Of a stretch of DNA of 64,000 nt, positions 1-8,334 are shown in pieces. Source of the DNA: Bacteroidota bacterium. GTDB lineage: Bacteria > Bacteroidota > Bacteroidia > J057 > JAJTIE01. The notes beneath the pieces are model-generated. The model saw nothing but the letters and a program-made list of their open reading frames with translations. It was not told the origin of the DNA and ran no database searches. Position 1 is the stretch's first letter. Every line of letters begins with the position of its first letter. Made by a program: the position numbers and the translations under genes. The DNA lies in NCBI GenBank assembly GCA_021300195.1, contig JAJTIE010000030.1, positions 1-64,000 of the forward strand, written 5' to 3'.

Positions 1-603
1 CCGGCGCTGGTGGCGCGCATAGCCCAGGGCCTGGGCCTGCGCTACACGCCCGAAAAAGAAGCCACCCCCGGCACCTTTGCCCCCCTGGACCTGCTGGACT
101 ATATCTATGCCGTGCTGCACAGCCCCGCCTACCGAGAGACGTATAAGGAGTTTCTGAAGGTAGACTTCCCGCGCATCCCCTACCCTGCAGATGCGGCGGC
201 CTTCGGGCAGCTGGCGGGCCTGGGGGCACAGCTGCGGCAGCTGCACCTGCTGCAGCACCCCGCGCTGGATGAGCCCCTGGCCAGCTATCCCCACCCGGGT
301 ACCGACCGGATAGAGACCAAAATAGCCCGCACAGACTGGGAGCTGTACGATGCCGGGCAGCAGCTGGGCCGCATCTGGCTGAATGGCACCCAGTGCTTTG
401 AGGGCATCCCCCTGGTGGCCTGGCAGCACTACATAGGCGGCTACCAGCCCGCGCAGAAGTGGCTGAAAGACCGGCAGGGCCGCAGCCTGGGCTACGACGA
501 CATCCTGCACTACCAGCGCCTCATCGCTGCCCTGGCCCACACCCACCGCCTGATGCAGGAGGTAGACCGGGCCATAGACCCGGTGCTAAACCCGGCGGGC
601 TAG
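1..603 (+). CDS. Type ISP restriction-modification enzyme, C-terminal part (5' end outside window)
   Basis: The frame is open from base 1, so this is the last ~200 residues of a longer protein cut by the window edge. Family knowledge: type ISP enzymes are single-polypeptide restriction-modification proteins (nuclease, translocase, methyltransferase, target recognition). Visible motifs are LLDYIYAVLHSPAYR and EFLKVDFPRIPYP near the start and YIGGYQPAQKWLKDR near residue 145, followed by DDILHYQ. I recognise these as the conserved C-terminal region of this family, next to the methyltransferase and target-recognition part. It ends in ordinary fashion with TAG and converges on the RhuM-family gene 53 bases downstream. 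Catalytic motifs lie outside the window, so activity cannot be judged. The neighbours (RhuM, AlbA_2-type gene) suggest a defence or accessory patch. Confidence 0.85.
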   Translation, partial: PALVARIAQGLGLRYTPEKEATPGTFAPLDLLDYIYAVLHSPAYRETYKEFLKVDFPRIPYPADAAAFGQLAGLGAQLRQLHLLQHPALDEPLASYPHPGTDRIETKIARTDWELYDAGQQLGRIWLNGTQCFEGIPLVAWQHYIGGYQPAQKWLKDRQGRSLGYDDILHYQRLIAALAHTHRLMQEVDRAIDPVLNPAG

Positions 604-656
604 CAGCACGGGGCCGGGTGCGGCAGGCGGGGCGGGCGTATTAGGCCGGGCAGGGG

Positions 657-1664
657 CTATTCGGTTGGTTTCTTGGGCAGCTTCTTTGCGTTCAGCTTCT
701 TGTGTGCCTGCTCTATACTGGCAATAAACTGCTTTTCTACTTCAGACAGGTCTTCGGCGGCCTTGCGTGTGTAGGCTTCGTATTCGTCATGGGCCTTCTG
801 CCTGGCCAGCTGTGCCGATATGCTGCCCGCATGGGTCAGCACATCCTGCCTGCTCATGCGGATGAAGCCGTCCAGCAGCGCTATCCAGTCCTGCATGTGC
901 ATGGGCCTACGCTGCATGGCGTTTATCTCGGCTATGTCCAGGTAGGCCGAAACAAGGCGGTTCAGCATGGCCAGCTCCTCCTCCGTCAGGTAGTTCTTGG
1001 CTATGCTTGTCTCTTGTTTGGTGGGGTGCTTCCCTTTGAATGCCTTTAGCCCCATAAAAGGCTCCTGCGCATTGGCCCGCTCATAGATGATTTCGGCTGC
1101 CGTATGCCCATGCGATGCCCAGTGCAGCTTGTTTTGCACGGTCTGGAAAAACTGCTGCGTTAGCTCGGCCCTTGGGTCATAGTCTATGCTGGTGGCGTAT
1201 ATCTCCAGCACCTTGCGGTAGAATATCTTCTCGGACGACCGGATGTCCCTGATGCGGTCGAGCAGCTCCTCAAAGTAGCCGCCCCCCTGCTTCAGCAGGT
1301 CGTCGTTCATGGTAAAGCCCTTGGTGAGGTACTCCCGCAGCCGCTGAGTGGCCCACATGCGGAACTGCGTACCCCGTAGCGACTTCACCCGATACCCTAC
1401 CGAGATAATGACATCCAGGTTGTAGTGGTTGGTATCGTAGTTTTTGCCATCCGCCGCAGTTGTCCGGATTTTCCGGACAACTGCATCTTCCGAGAGTTCA
1501 CCCTCTTGAAAGACGTTTGCTATGTGCTCCGATATGGTTCGCTTGTCCTTGTCAAACAGCGCTGCCATCTGCGCCTGTGTGAGCCACACGGTGTCTTCTT
1601 GCAGCCGCACCTGTATCTTCAGCTGCCCGTCATCGGCCTGGTAGAGGAGTATTTCGCTGGACAT
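657..1664 (-). CDS. RhuM-family protein (virulence_RhuM)
   Basis: 335 residues, normal for the RhuM family (PF13310), first named from Salmonella pathogenicity island 3. Biochemical function is not established; members often sit in phage, restriction or other accessory clusters. The sequence shows the family's conserved N-terminal half: VWLTQAQMAALFDKDKRTIS (a probable helix-turn-helix-like segment, residues ~26-45), then HYNLDVIISVGYRVKS and FRMWATQRLREYLTKGF (residues ~81-118). The C-terminal half is helical and charged. The start codon is 2 bases from the stop of the upstream AlbA_2-type gene, so the two are almost certainly co-transcribed. No disruption seen. Confidence 0.85.
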   Translation of the reverse strand: MSSEILLYQADDGQLKIQVRLQEDTVWLTQAQMAALFDKDKRTISEHIANVFQEGELSEDAVVRKIRTTAADGKNYDTNHYNLDVIISVGYRVKSLRGTQFRMWATQRLREYLTKGFTMNDDLLKQGGGYFEELLDRIRDIRSSEKIFYRKVLEIYATSIDYDPRAELTQQFFQTVQNKLHWASHGHTAAEIIYERANAQEPFMGLKAFKGKHPTKQETSIAKNYLTEEELAMLNRLVSAYLDIAEINAMQRRPMHMQDWIALLDGFIRMSRQDVLTHAGSISAQLARQKAHDEYEAYTRKAAEDLSEVEKQFIASIEQAHKKLNAKKLPKKPTE

Positions 1665-1666
1665 GG

Positions 1667-2293
1667 TTACTCGTTTGGTTTCTTGGGAGGGATGATTTGC
1701 CAGTATCCTTTTCTGGGTGTGCCCGTGCGTTGTATTCGCTTTTGGTCTTTAAGTGTTTTTAGGTTCTTTTCAATAGCTGTTGTGCTAATACCTATGTGTT
1801 GAGCCATCTCTGGTATAGATATAGCCGGGTTTTGTTGGATAAGCTGAAGTATCTGTGCTTGGCTATCACCCAACCCATCACCCAACCCCGCTAGCGTATG
1901 GTGTAGTGTAATGCGCATGCCGCCCTGTTCCGCCCGTATCTCCGGCTCGGGCAGGCCTGCCGCTTTGCAGGCTTCGATAATTTTGAGGGTGCCACGTCCC
2001 CACGAGTCAATATATCCAGCCTTGAAGCAGGCATCGGCAATAATGGGGTTGCGAGGGTGGGAGGTGTGCTCCTTGCGTAGGTCGTCCAGGCTCAGGCCCA
2101 TTGGCAGGGTGCCTTCGTTCCAGATGGACAGGCGGTTGGCCTCTGCTACGCCCACTACTTTGCCCGCATCGTCTTTGCCTATGTAGATGATACCCCCCAC
2201 CGCATTGGCAAAGCCGCATACCCACTTCAGGTAGTCGTCGTGCCAGTTTTGCTTGTATTCTATGTTGTGGGATTCGGGCATGGGGGATACCAT
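1667..2293 (-). CDS. Internally deleted AlbA_2/RecG-like (schlafen-type) regulator
   Basis: 208 residues. The first ~48 residues (ESHNIEYKQNWHDDYLKWVC, then YIGKDDAGKVVGV) are the start of an AlbA_2 DNA-binding domain. The sequence then jumps directly to SIWNEGTLPMGLSLDDLR and GYIDSWGRGTLKI, the C-terminal ATPase-like region (HATPase_c_4) of the same family. A winged helix follows (residues ~135-195, ISIPEMAQHIGISTTAIEK). Full-length relatives are, from memory, 450-480 residues, so roughly 250 central residues seem to be missing in frame, with the junction at AEANRL/SIWNEG. The frame is intact, so a short protein may be made, but half of the DNA-binding fold is gone. Start at 2293; an ATG at 2281 (MPESHN) is an equally good alternative. 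Confidence 0.75.
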   Translation of the reverse strand: MVSPMPESHNIEYKQNWHDDYLKWVCGFANAVGGIIYIGKDDAGKVVGVAEANRLSIWNEGTLPMGLSLDDLRKEHTSHPRNPIIADACFKAGYIDSWGRGTLKIIEACKAAGLPEPEIRAEQGGMRITLHHTLAGLGDGLGDSQAQILQLIQQNPAISIPEMAQHIGISTTAIEKNLKTLKDQKRIQRTGTPRKGYWQIIPPKKPNE

Positions 2294-2341
2294 TAGTGAT
2301 TTTGCCGGGCCATTCGCTTGGGGTTCAGCCCCTGGCGGGGC

Positions 2342-3673
2342 TCATCGGCGCACAGCGGGGCTGGTGCTTACGGCCTCAAGGCCTATCAGCCGGTCGTAGC
2401 GGTCGGTAGGCTGGCGGTAGTATACCAGGATGTGGTAGGTATTACCCGTTTCGCTGAAGCTGCCCTCCAGCAGCTCGGTCTGCGGGCTGCCCTCGGGGGG
2501 CAGCAGCACGTACTCATAGTTGTAGATGCCCTGCTTCAGCTTGGTGGTGAGCAGGGCCATGTCGTCCAGGCGGAACAGGCGATAGGTGGGGTCTAGCTGC
2601 CACAGGCTGAAGGCACCCCGGATGTACAACTCGCCTGCGGGAAAGCTATCGGGCAGGCGCAGGCTGAAGGTGGTGCACAGGTAGTCGGCCTCCACATCGG
2701 CCATGGGGTACTGCCGGGTGCCAATGTAGTAGGCACCGTCGAAGTCGGGCTCGGTAAAGTAGGTGAGCTGCGGCCGGGCTTTGTCTTCCAGCAGCTGCAC
2801 CTGGTCGCAGCTATCGGTGTAGGAGATGCTGGCCACGCGGTTGGTAGCACGGCTTACGTCTCTCAGGTCGAACCAGCGAAACTCATTTCCGCCGCTGTAC
2901 TCCAGCTTTCTGTCGAACCGATACTCCAGGTGGTCCGGGTACTGGTAGGCGGGCTCTATGGGGGTGGCAGCGCCCTGCCAGCGGCCATTCTGCACCAGCT
3001 GGAACTGTAGCTCGCGGCTGGGGTCGCGCATGGGTACACGGGTGGGGTATAGGCTGAAGTTAACCGTTTGGTAGCCGCGTGTGGCCCCCCGGCTGGGCAG
3101 TGTTACCAGGTCGGGCACGATGCGGATGCCCTCCTCGGCCACCACAAAGCGGCGGGTGAGCAGCAGGTCTCGTTCGTTCCCATTTCGATACACCTTCAGC
3201 AGGTAGTTTCCGCTTACCTTGAATGCGGTGCCCTCTTTGGGTATCGTCAGCTGGTAGTGGATGTAGGGTGTGCGGGTATTCTGGCTACTGCGGTAGTCAT
3301 TCATGGGGTTGCCCAGGAAGGAGGAGTAGTACTCGATGGGGATGAGCATGCTACGCTGCCAGTTGGCATCGCAGTGCTCGATGGTGTAAAACAGCTGCTC
3401 GGGCTGGGCCTGTAGCATGTCAAACTCCAGGTTCAGGTAGCTGCCCTGGCCCAGCACCAGGTAGGGAAAGCTTAGCTCGTCGTCTTGCCTATACAGCTGC
3501 ACAGTCCGGATGTTTGCCTCATACACCTGGTCGGCGTACTGCAGCTCCTTGTTTTTCCAGGCCGGGCGCGGCTTTTCGCCACGCTGTGCCAGCATGGGCA
3601 GTGGGTGGTGCAGCTGGCACAGCAGCAGCAGGGTGGCTACAGCTGTGCCAGGGTGGCTTCGGCTTCGGCCCAT
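2342..3673 (-). CDS. T9SS plug protein (DUF5103 family)
   Basis: 443 residues with a hydrophobic N-terminus ending near PMLAQ, consistent with export. Recognised by LQYADQVYEANIRTVQLYR, YLNLEFDMLQ, YTIEHCDANWQ and the block NPMNDYRSSQNTRTPYIHYQ (residues ~120-140), all typical of the family annotated as type IX secretion plug protein (DUF5103). Family knowledge: the plug closes the periplasmic side of the SprA translocon when no substrate is loaded. It is not linked to other T9SS machinery genes here, which is usual. Its ATG overlaps the end of the ABC-F gene by 37 bases in another frame, so translation is probably coupled. A GC-rich hairpin (2327-2342) touches the stop codon but has no T-run. 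Confidence 0.85.
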   Translation of the reverse strand: MGRSRSHPGTAVATLLLLCQLHHPLPMLAQRGEKPRPAWKNKELQYADQVYEANIRTVQLYRQDDELSFPYLVLGQGSYLNLEFDMLQAQPEQLFYTIEHCDANWQRSMLIPIEYYSSFLGNPMNDYRSSQNTRTPYIHYQLTIPKEGTAFKVSGNYLLKVYRNGNERDLLLTRRFVVAEEGIRIVPDLVTLPSRGATRGYQTVNFSLYPTRVPMRDPSRELQFQLVQNGRWQGAATPIEPAYQYPDHLEYRFDRKLEYSGGNEFRWFDLRDVSRATNRVASISYTDSCDQVQLLEDKARPQLTYFTEPDFDGAYYIGTRQYPMADVEADYLCTTFSLRLPDSFPAGELYIRGAFSLWQLDPTYRLFRLDDMALLTTKLKQGIYNYEYVLLPPEGSPQTELLEGSFSETGNTYHILVYYRQPTDRYDRLIGLEAVSTSPAVRR

Positions 3674-5544
3674 TCGGTCATCAGTTGGTCCAGGGTCTTG
3701 CTCAGGGCATCGTGGCGCGCCTGTAGTTCGGCCAGCTTGCCAAAGTCGGACGCATGCTCGGGTCCGGCCATTTTTCCGGCCAGCTCGGCCAGCTGCGCCT
3801 CGGTCTGCTCCACCTGTCGCTCCAGGTTTTTCAGCCGGTTTTGGGCTGTTTTCAGCTGCTTGGGGTCGGGGCTTTCTTGGGTGGATTGTTTGGCTGGCTT
3901 CTCGGCTGCAGGGGGCTTCTGTGCGGGCTTGGCAGGTGCCGGGCTGGCTGTGGCCTGCCGGGCCTTCCAGGCTTCATATTCGCCAAAGGTGCCGGGGTAC
4001 TCTCTTATCTGCTGGCCCTCTATGTACCATATCTTGTTCGTTACATGCTGCAGGAAGTATCGGTCGTGGCTCACCACCACATAGCTGCCGGCATAGGTGG
4101 CCAGGGCCTGCATCAGGATCTCGATGCTCTGCAGGTCCAGGTGGTTGGTGGGTTCATCCAGCAGCAGGAAGTTGGCCCGGCTCACCAGGGTTTTGGCCAA
4201 GGCTACGCGGCTTTTCTCGCCCCCGCTTAGTACTTTTATTTTCTTCTCCACGTCGTCGCCGGTGAAGAGGAAGCTACCCAGGATGGTGCGAATGTAGGTG
4301 TCGCCCTTGTGCGGTGCGTGGCTTCGCAGCTCGTCCAGGATGGTATTATCCAGGGTAAGCGACTCCAGCTGGTGCTGGGCAAAGAAGGTGCTGTGCACAT
4401 TGTAGCCCTCCCGTCGGCTACCCTGGTGTGCCTCGGTGCCTGCCAGTATGCGCAGCACGGTGCTCTTTCCGGTGCCATTTGCGCCAATGAGTCCGATTTT
4501 GTCTCCCCGGCGCACCACGGCCTCGGCCTCGTTCAGGATGGGCCTATCGTAGGTTTTGCTTACCTGCTCCAGGGTCAGGATGTCGGCTCCGGGATTCACG
4601 TCTATGTCGAAGCGCAGGCTGATGCTGGTCTTGTCTTCCTCGGGGGCCTCCAGCCGGTCCAGTCTGTCCAGCATTTTCATGCGGCTCTGGGCCTGGCTGG
4701 CCTTGGTGGCCTTGGCGCGAAAGCGGTTGATAAAGCGCTCGCTCTCCGAGATAAATCGTTGCTGATTTTCGTAGGCCGACTTGTGTATGGCCATGCGTTC
4801 CTCCTTTTGCTCCAGAAACTGGCTGTAGTTTCCGGTATAGAAGTGCAGCCTGCTGTGCAGCACCTCCACCACCTCGGTCACCATACGGTCCAGGAAATAG
4901 CGGTCGTGGCTTACGATGATGTAGGTGCCGCCATAGCCCTGCAGGTACTGTTCTATCCACTCGATGGAGGGGAGGTCCAGGTGGTTGGTGGGTTCGTCCA
5001 GCAGCAGCAGGTTGGGCTTTGCCAGCAGGATTTTGGCCAGCATGACGCGCATGCGCCAGCCGCCGCTGAAGGCGTTGTAGGCCTTTTGGCGGTCGGCCTC
5101 GTCGAAGCCCAGGCCATTCAGCACCTCGTGGGCACGGGCCTCCATCTCGTAGCCACCCAGCAGCTCAAAGCGGGTTTGCTTCTCGGCCAGGTCGTGCAGC
5201 AGTTCTTCGCTCTGGTCGTGCTCCAGCTGCTGTAGCAGGGCCTCTATCTCCTGCTCCAGGCGCAGGGGCTCTTCAAAGGCGCCCATGGCTACCTCCAGTA
5301 TATTGGCTGTGGAGCTGAAGGACAGCAGATCCTGATTCAGGAAGCCCAGGCGTAGCTCGCCCGATCGGGTGATCTTGCCCTCCACGGGGGTGTACTCGCC
5401 TGTTATCAGCCGCAGCAGCGTACTCTTGCCGGTGCCATTCTTGCCCACCAGGCCTATGCGCTGCCCCTCGCTGATCTGCCAGTTTACATCGCTGTAGAGC
5501 ACCCGCCCTGCGAAGTCAAAACTTACCTGCTGAAACGTTATCAT
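3637..5544 (-). CDS. ABC-F family ATPase (Uup/YheS-like ribosome-associated factor)
   Basis: 635 residues from the chosen start (MITFQQVSFDF). Two ATP-binding cassettes and no membrane segment, as in ABC-F translation factors acting at the ribosomal E site. Walker A at 34-42 and 354-362 (GKNGTGKST, GANGTGKST), signature motifs FSGGWRMRV (~159) and LSGGEKSRV (~439), Walker B with DEPTNHLD at ~183 and ~463. The inter-cassette linker (~240-300) is charged and helical. After a Pro/Ala-rich stretch, residues ~560-635 form a coiled coil like the C-terminal extension of Uup. Start chosen because the 28 upstream in-frame residues are not family-like and an exact -7 box lies 7 bases before this ATG, implying a nearly leaderless transcript. 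The exact ABC-F subfamily is uncertain. Confidence 0.93.
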   Translation of the reverse strand: MITFQQVSFDFAGRVLYSDVNWQISEGQRIGLVGKNGTGKSTLLRLITGEYTPVEGKITRSGELRLGFLNQDLLSFSSTANILEVAMGAFEEPLRLEQEIEALLQQLEHDQSEELLHDLAEKQTRFELLGGYEMEARAHEVLNGLGFDEADRQKAYNAFSGGWRMRVMLAKILLAKPNLLLLDEPTNHLDLPSIEWIEQYLQGYGGTYIIVSHDRYFLDRMVTEVVEVLHSRLHFYTGNYSQFLEQKEERMAIHKSAYENQQRFISESERFINRFRAKATKASQAQSRMKMLDRLDRLEAPEEDKTSISLRFDIDVNPGADILTLEQVSKTYDRPILNEAEAVVRRGDKIGLIGANGTGKSTVLRILAGTEAHQGSRREGYNVHSTFFAQHQLESLTLDNTILDELRSHAPHKGDTYIRTILGSFLFTGDDVEKKIKVLSGGEKSRVALAKTLVSRANFLLLDEPTNHLDLQSIEILMQALATYAGSYVVVSHDRYFLQHVTNKIWYIEGQQIREYPGTFGEYEAWKARQATASPAPAKPAQKPPAAEKPAKQSTQESPDPKQLKTAQNRLKNLERQVEQTEAQLAELAGKMAGPEHASDFGKLAELQARHDALSKTLDQLMTEWAEAEATLAQL

Positions 5545-5551
5545 CTGGCTA

Positions 5552-5583
5552 CAAAGATAGCGCACCCACGGGGGATGCACAAA
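5552..5583 (-). promoter_or_regulatory. Bacteroidota-type promoter for the ABC-F gene (leaderless)
   Basis: On the minus strand TATCTTTG (5552-5559) matches the phylum -7 consensus TAnnTTTG exactly. TTTG (5580-5583) lies 20 bases upstream as the -33 element. The ATG of the ABC-F gene begins only 7 bases beyond the -7 box, so the transcript would have almost no 5' leader. Confidence 0.65.
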
Positions 5584-5676
5584 AAAGGGGAGAAACACCC
5601 AGGCCTCTCCCCTACACGGTGCCTCCACCGGCCTGTCTTCTCTGCCCTGGCACTAGCCCGGCGAGGGCAGTACACG

Positions 5677-6390
5677 TCAGCTGGTGTGCATGGGCACCTG
5701 GATGGCCAGCAGCTGGCTGTCTTCCAGGGCATTTACGGTTACGGTCTGTGTCTCCCACACGCCCAGGGCATCCCGCTTATCCAGCGTGTGCGCACCTATC
5801 TGCACCCTGCCGTGCAGCAGGAAGAAGTATACACCATTCTGGCTAGCCTGTAGTGGGTATGCCAGGCTTGTGTCGGCTTTCAGGTCGGCGCGGTGAAACC
5901 AGGCATCCTGGTGGATCATCAGGCCCGCTTTGCCGGCCGGTTCTACCAGGGTTTGCCAGGCATTTGCGCGGGCTGTGGGCTCAAAGCGGCACTGGTCGTA
6001 GCGGGGCTTTACGCCCTTTTGGCGCGGAAAAACCCATACTTGCAGGAAGTTTACCTCTTCCGTCTTGCTGGGGTTGTACTCCGAGTGCTGGATACCGGTG
6101 CCAGCACTCATTACCTGAACATCGCCTGTATGAATCACCGAGCCGGTGCCCAGGGTGTCCTTATGCTCCAGGGCACCCCGTAGGGGGATAGAGATAATCT
6201 CCATATCCTCGTGGGGGTGGGTGCCAAAACCGGCCCCGCCCGCCACCACGTCATCATTCAGCACCCGCAGTGCGCCGAAGTGCACCCGATCGGGGTTGTA
6301 GTAGCCTGCAAAGCTGAAGCTGTGGTAGCTGTCCAGCCAGCCATGGTTGGCATGCCCGCGGCTATTGGCCGCATGAAAGACTGTTTTCAT
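5677..6390 (-). CDS. Pirin family protein (YhaK/quercetinase-like bicupin)
   Basis: 237 residues, the usual size for the shorter bacterial pirins. The N-terminal cupin carries the full metal set: H58 and H60 in GTHPHEDME, H102 and E104 in GIQHSEYN. The opening HGWLDSYHSFSFAGYYNPDR is the standard pirin signature. Family knowledge: cytoplasmic, some members oxidise quercetin, others act as redox-responsive proteins; substrate here unknown. No clear consensus promoter directly upstream; its stop lies 132 bases before the ABC-F start region on the same strand. Confidence 0.92.
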   Translation of the reverse strand: MKTVFHAANSRGHANHGWLDSYHSFSFAGYYNPDRVHFGALRVLNDDVVAGGAGFGTHPHEDMEIISIPLRGALEHKDTLGTGSVIHTGDVQVMSAGTGIQHSEYNPSKTEEVNFLQVWVFPRQKGVKPRYDQCRFEPTARANAWQTLVEPAGKAGLMIHQDAWFHRADLKADTSLAYPLQASQNGVYFFLLHGRVQIGAHTLDKRDALGVWETQTVTVNALEDSQLLAIQVPMHTS

Positions 6391-6479
6391 AATGAGGAAA
6401 AATCAATGTTCGTACATCAAAACCCCAAAACCTGAATCCTGGTTCCCGTATGATGGCCGTGGGTGCATGCGCCCCGGGC

Positions 6480-8234
6480 CTAGAATTTGAGGGGCTGGTG
6501 TGGAATGTTCCAGCGCAGGCTCAGGGTGGCCCAGGTGGTTCGGTCTGGCGGCGGGCCGGGCACGTCCTGGGCGCGTACAAAGAGTTCGGCATCTACGAAT
6601 GCGTTTAGCCACCATATCTGGTAGCTTACGCGGCCCTGCACCTGCAGCTGGCGGTAGCGCAGGCCCTGGCCAATGGTGTTTCCGAAGTCATTGGGCTGGG
6701 TGCCATTGGCACGAAAGATATCGGCCCCCAGGTTCTGCCCGTTCTGATCCAGGCCCTGATCCAGCCACACTACGGTAGCCTGCACAAAAAAGCGCGGCAG
6801 GGGCTGGTAGCGCAGGATGCCGGTAAACTCTCGGAAGTTGGCACCCTGTGGGTGTGCCAGGGGCTGATTGTAGTGTGCGTAGTTGGCGCTGATATTGTAA
6901 TGCGCGTAGGTGTAGGGGCGGGCCGTGTTGGCCTCCAATTGCATATCCAGGGTTTCTATCCCCAGCACGTCTATATACTTTAGCCCACCCTGTAGGCCGA
7001 ACTTGTTTCCCCAATAGCCCGAGCCGTTGGCGCGCTGGGCAAAGTTGTAGTCGTCTATCATCAGCTGGCCATACAGCTGCAGGCGTCGCAGCACGTTTAC
7101 CTTGCCCGTCAGGCCCAGGGTGCTGTTATCGGGGCTACCCACGTACTGCTCTATAGTGCGGTAGAAGATGAGCGGGTTCAGATACTGGATCTCAAATCCC
7201 CGGTTGCCATTGGGCAGCACAGGGGCATAGATGACAGACTCGAATATCCCGATGCTCCATTTCTTGTTTGGCCGGAAGGCCAAGTGGTGAAACACCCCAT
7301 ACTTGCGCGGCTGTGCGCCTATGGCGTCCGGCTTGTTGGGGATGAGGTCGATCATCTGGGTGAAGTGGTTCATGTACTCCAGCTTCCAGATGCGGGTGTG
7401 GAAGTTGAGCATGTAGTAGTCGGTGGCGTGGTCGCTGAGCAGCATGCTCTGGTAGCCATCGCCCCAGTGCACACGGTCTCGTCCCAGCTTGATGCGCACG
7501 GGCTTTACGGGGCTATAGGTCAGGTAGCCCTTGGCACTCAGATAGTCGTAGCCATCTGTCCGAAAAGTTTTGTAGAACCCCTCGCCGGGTATGGCCGATC
7601 GGGCACGCACGCGCTCCTGAAAAAAGACCGGAGGCCCTACCTGGTTATCCAGCACCTCGGTATACACACCCACCTTGCCAAACAGGCTGGCCCTCAGGCT
7701 GGCCCCTCGGCTATTGCGGTACACCGTTCGGCTGGACTCGGTGCCCAGGTCGGTCTGCTCCAGGCCGTAGCCGCCATACACCACGGGGTTTATAAACACC
7801 TTGGCGTTGAAGGGTCCGCCCTTGCGGGCGCGCTTCAGGCCTCGCTCGTCCAGGTAGATGCTGTCTGGCCCCTTGTACACCTGCCAGCTTATCAGGTCGC
7901 GGTGGTTGGTGAAGAAGGTGTAGCCCAGCCCCTCGCCTCCGTTTTCGCGGGCATAGTCATCGTCTACCAGTATGCGGCTCCGGTGCTGCCAGCTGAGTGC
8001 CCGCCTGCGCAGCCCGGTCTGGTCGGCCTGCCGCAGCCATTCAGTCACGACCTCCCGGCCATAGGGCTTCAGCGTGCTGGGGATAGCCTCGGGCAGGCGG
8101 CCCTGTATGTCATATCGGTCTATCAGGTGATAGACCTCGTCATTCAGCGGCAGATCCCCGTCTTGTGCAATACCCCGTGTGATACAGAGCGTAGGTATAA
8201 GTGCCAGCAGCAGGTAGCGTATGGGGCCCGACAT
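6480..8234 (-). CDS. Wzi-like outer-membrane beta-barrel (capsule assembly Wzi family)
   Basis: 584 residues with a signal peptide (MSGPIRYLLLALIPTLCITR, cleavage near GIAQ). The rest is rich in alternating polar/aromatic beta strands, as expected for an outer-membrane barrel. The segment LGRDRVHWGDGYQSMLLSDH followed by KLEYMNHF resembles the core of the Caps_assemb_Wzi family (PF14052). Family knowledge: Wzi is an outer-membrane lectin that anchors group 1 capsule. Bacteroidota homologues are common away from capsule operons, as here, so the precise ligand is unknown. It ends ...QPLKF, with an aromatic last residue typical of barrel proteins. The start is supported by a -7 box only 5 bases upstream. 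Confidence 0.75.
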   Translation of the reverse strand: MSGPIRYLLLALIPTLCITRGIAQDGDLPLNDEVYHLIDRYDIQGRLPEAIPSTLKPYGREVVTEWLRQADQTGLRRRALSWQHRSRILVDDDYARENGGEGLGYTFFTNHRDLISWQVYKGPDSIYLDERGLKRARKGGPFNAKVFINPVVYGGYGLEQTDLGTESSRTVYRNSRGASLRASLFGKVGVYTEVLDNQVGPPVFFQERVRARSAIPGEGFYKTFRTDGYDYLSAKGYLTYSPVKPVRIKLGRDRVHWGDGYQSMLLSDHATDYYMLNFHTRIWKLEYMNHFTQMIDLIPNKPDAIGAQPRKYGVFHHLAFRPNKKWSIGIFESVIYAPVLPNGNRGFEIQYLNPLIFYRTIEQYVGSPDNSTLGLTGKVNVLRRLQLYGQLMIDDYNFAQRANGSGYWGNKFGLQGGLKYIDVLGIETLDMQLEANTARPYTYAHYNISANYAHYNQPLAHPQGANFREFTGILRYQPLPRFFVQATVVWLDQGLDQNGQNLGADIFRANGTQPNDFGNTIGQGLRYRQLQVQGRVSYQIWWLNAFVDAELFVRAQDVPGPPPDRTTWATLSLRWNIPHQPLKF

Positions 8235-8239
8235 GGCCG

Positions 8240-8247
8240 CAAAACTA
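8240..8247 (-). promoter_or_regulatory. -7 box of the Wzi-like gene (leaderless)
   Basis: Minus-strand TAGTTTTG is an exact TAnnTTTG match, ending 5 bases before the ATG at 8234. I find no good TTG/TTTG at 17-23 bases upstream (the nearest is ~28 away), so this is weaker than the ABC-F promoter. Confidence 0.45.
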
Positions 8248-8334
8248 CTGAAAATAGAGACTTCGTGTACCGGAGCAAACCGGATGAAACCTGTACAGTG
8301 TTATGTTTGTGAATCTGATTCCAGGCAACCCATG

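Noticed and set aside
2327-2342. AGCCCC-TGGC-GGGGCT hairpin at the stop of the plug gene
   Set aside because: Overlaps the stop codon and lacks a T-run on either strand; likely chance in GC-rich DNA.
4309-5235. Long plus-strand open frame (308 residues) opposite the ABC-F gene
   Set aside because: Antisense shadow of a clear gene; composition follows complementary codons and no family motif is visible. The same holds for plus-strand frames at 7284-8312, 54890-55714 and 62155-63189.
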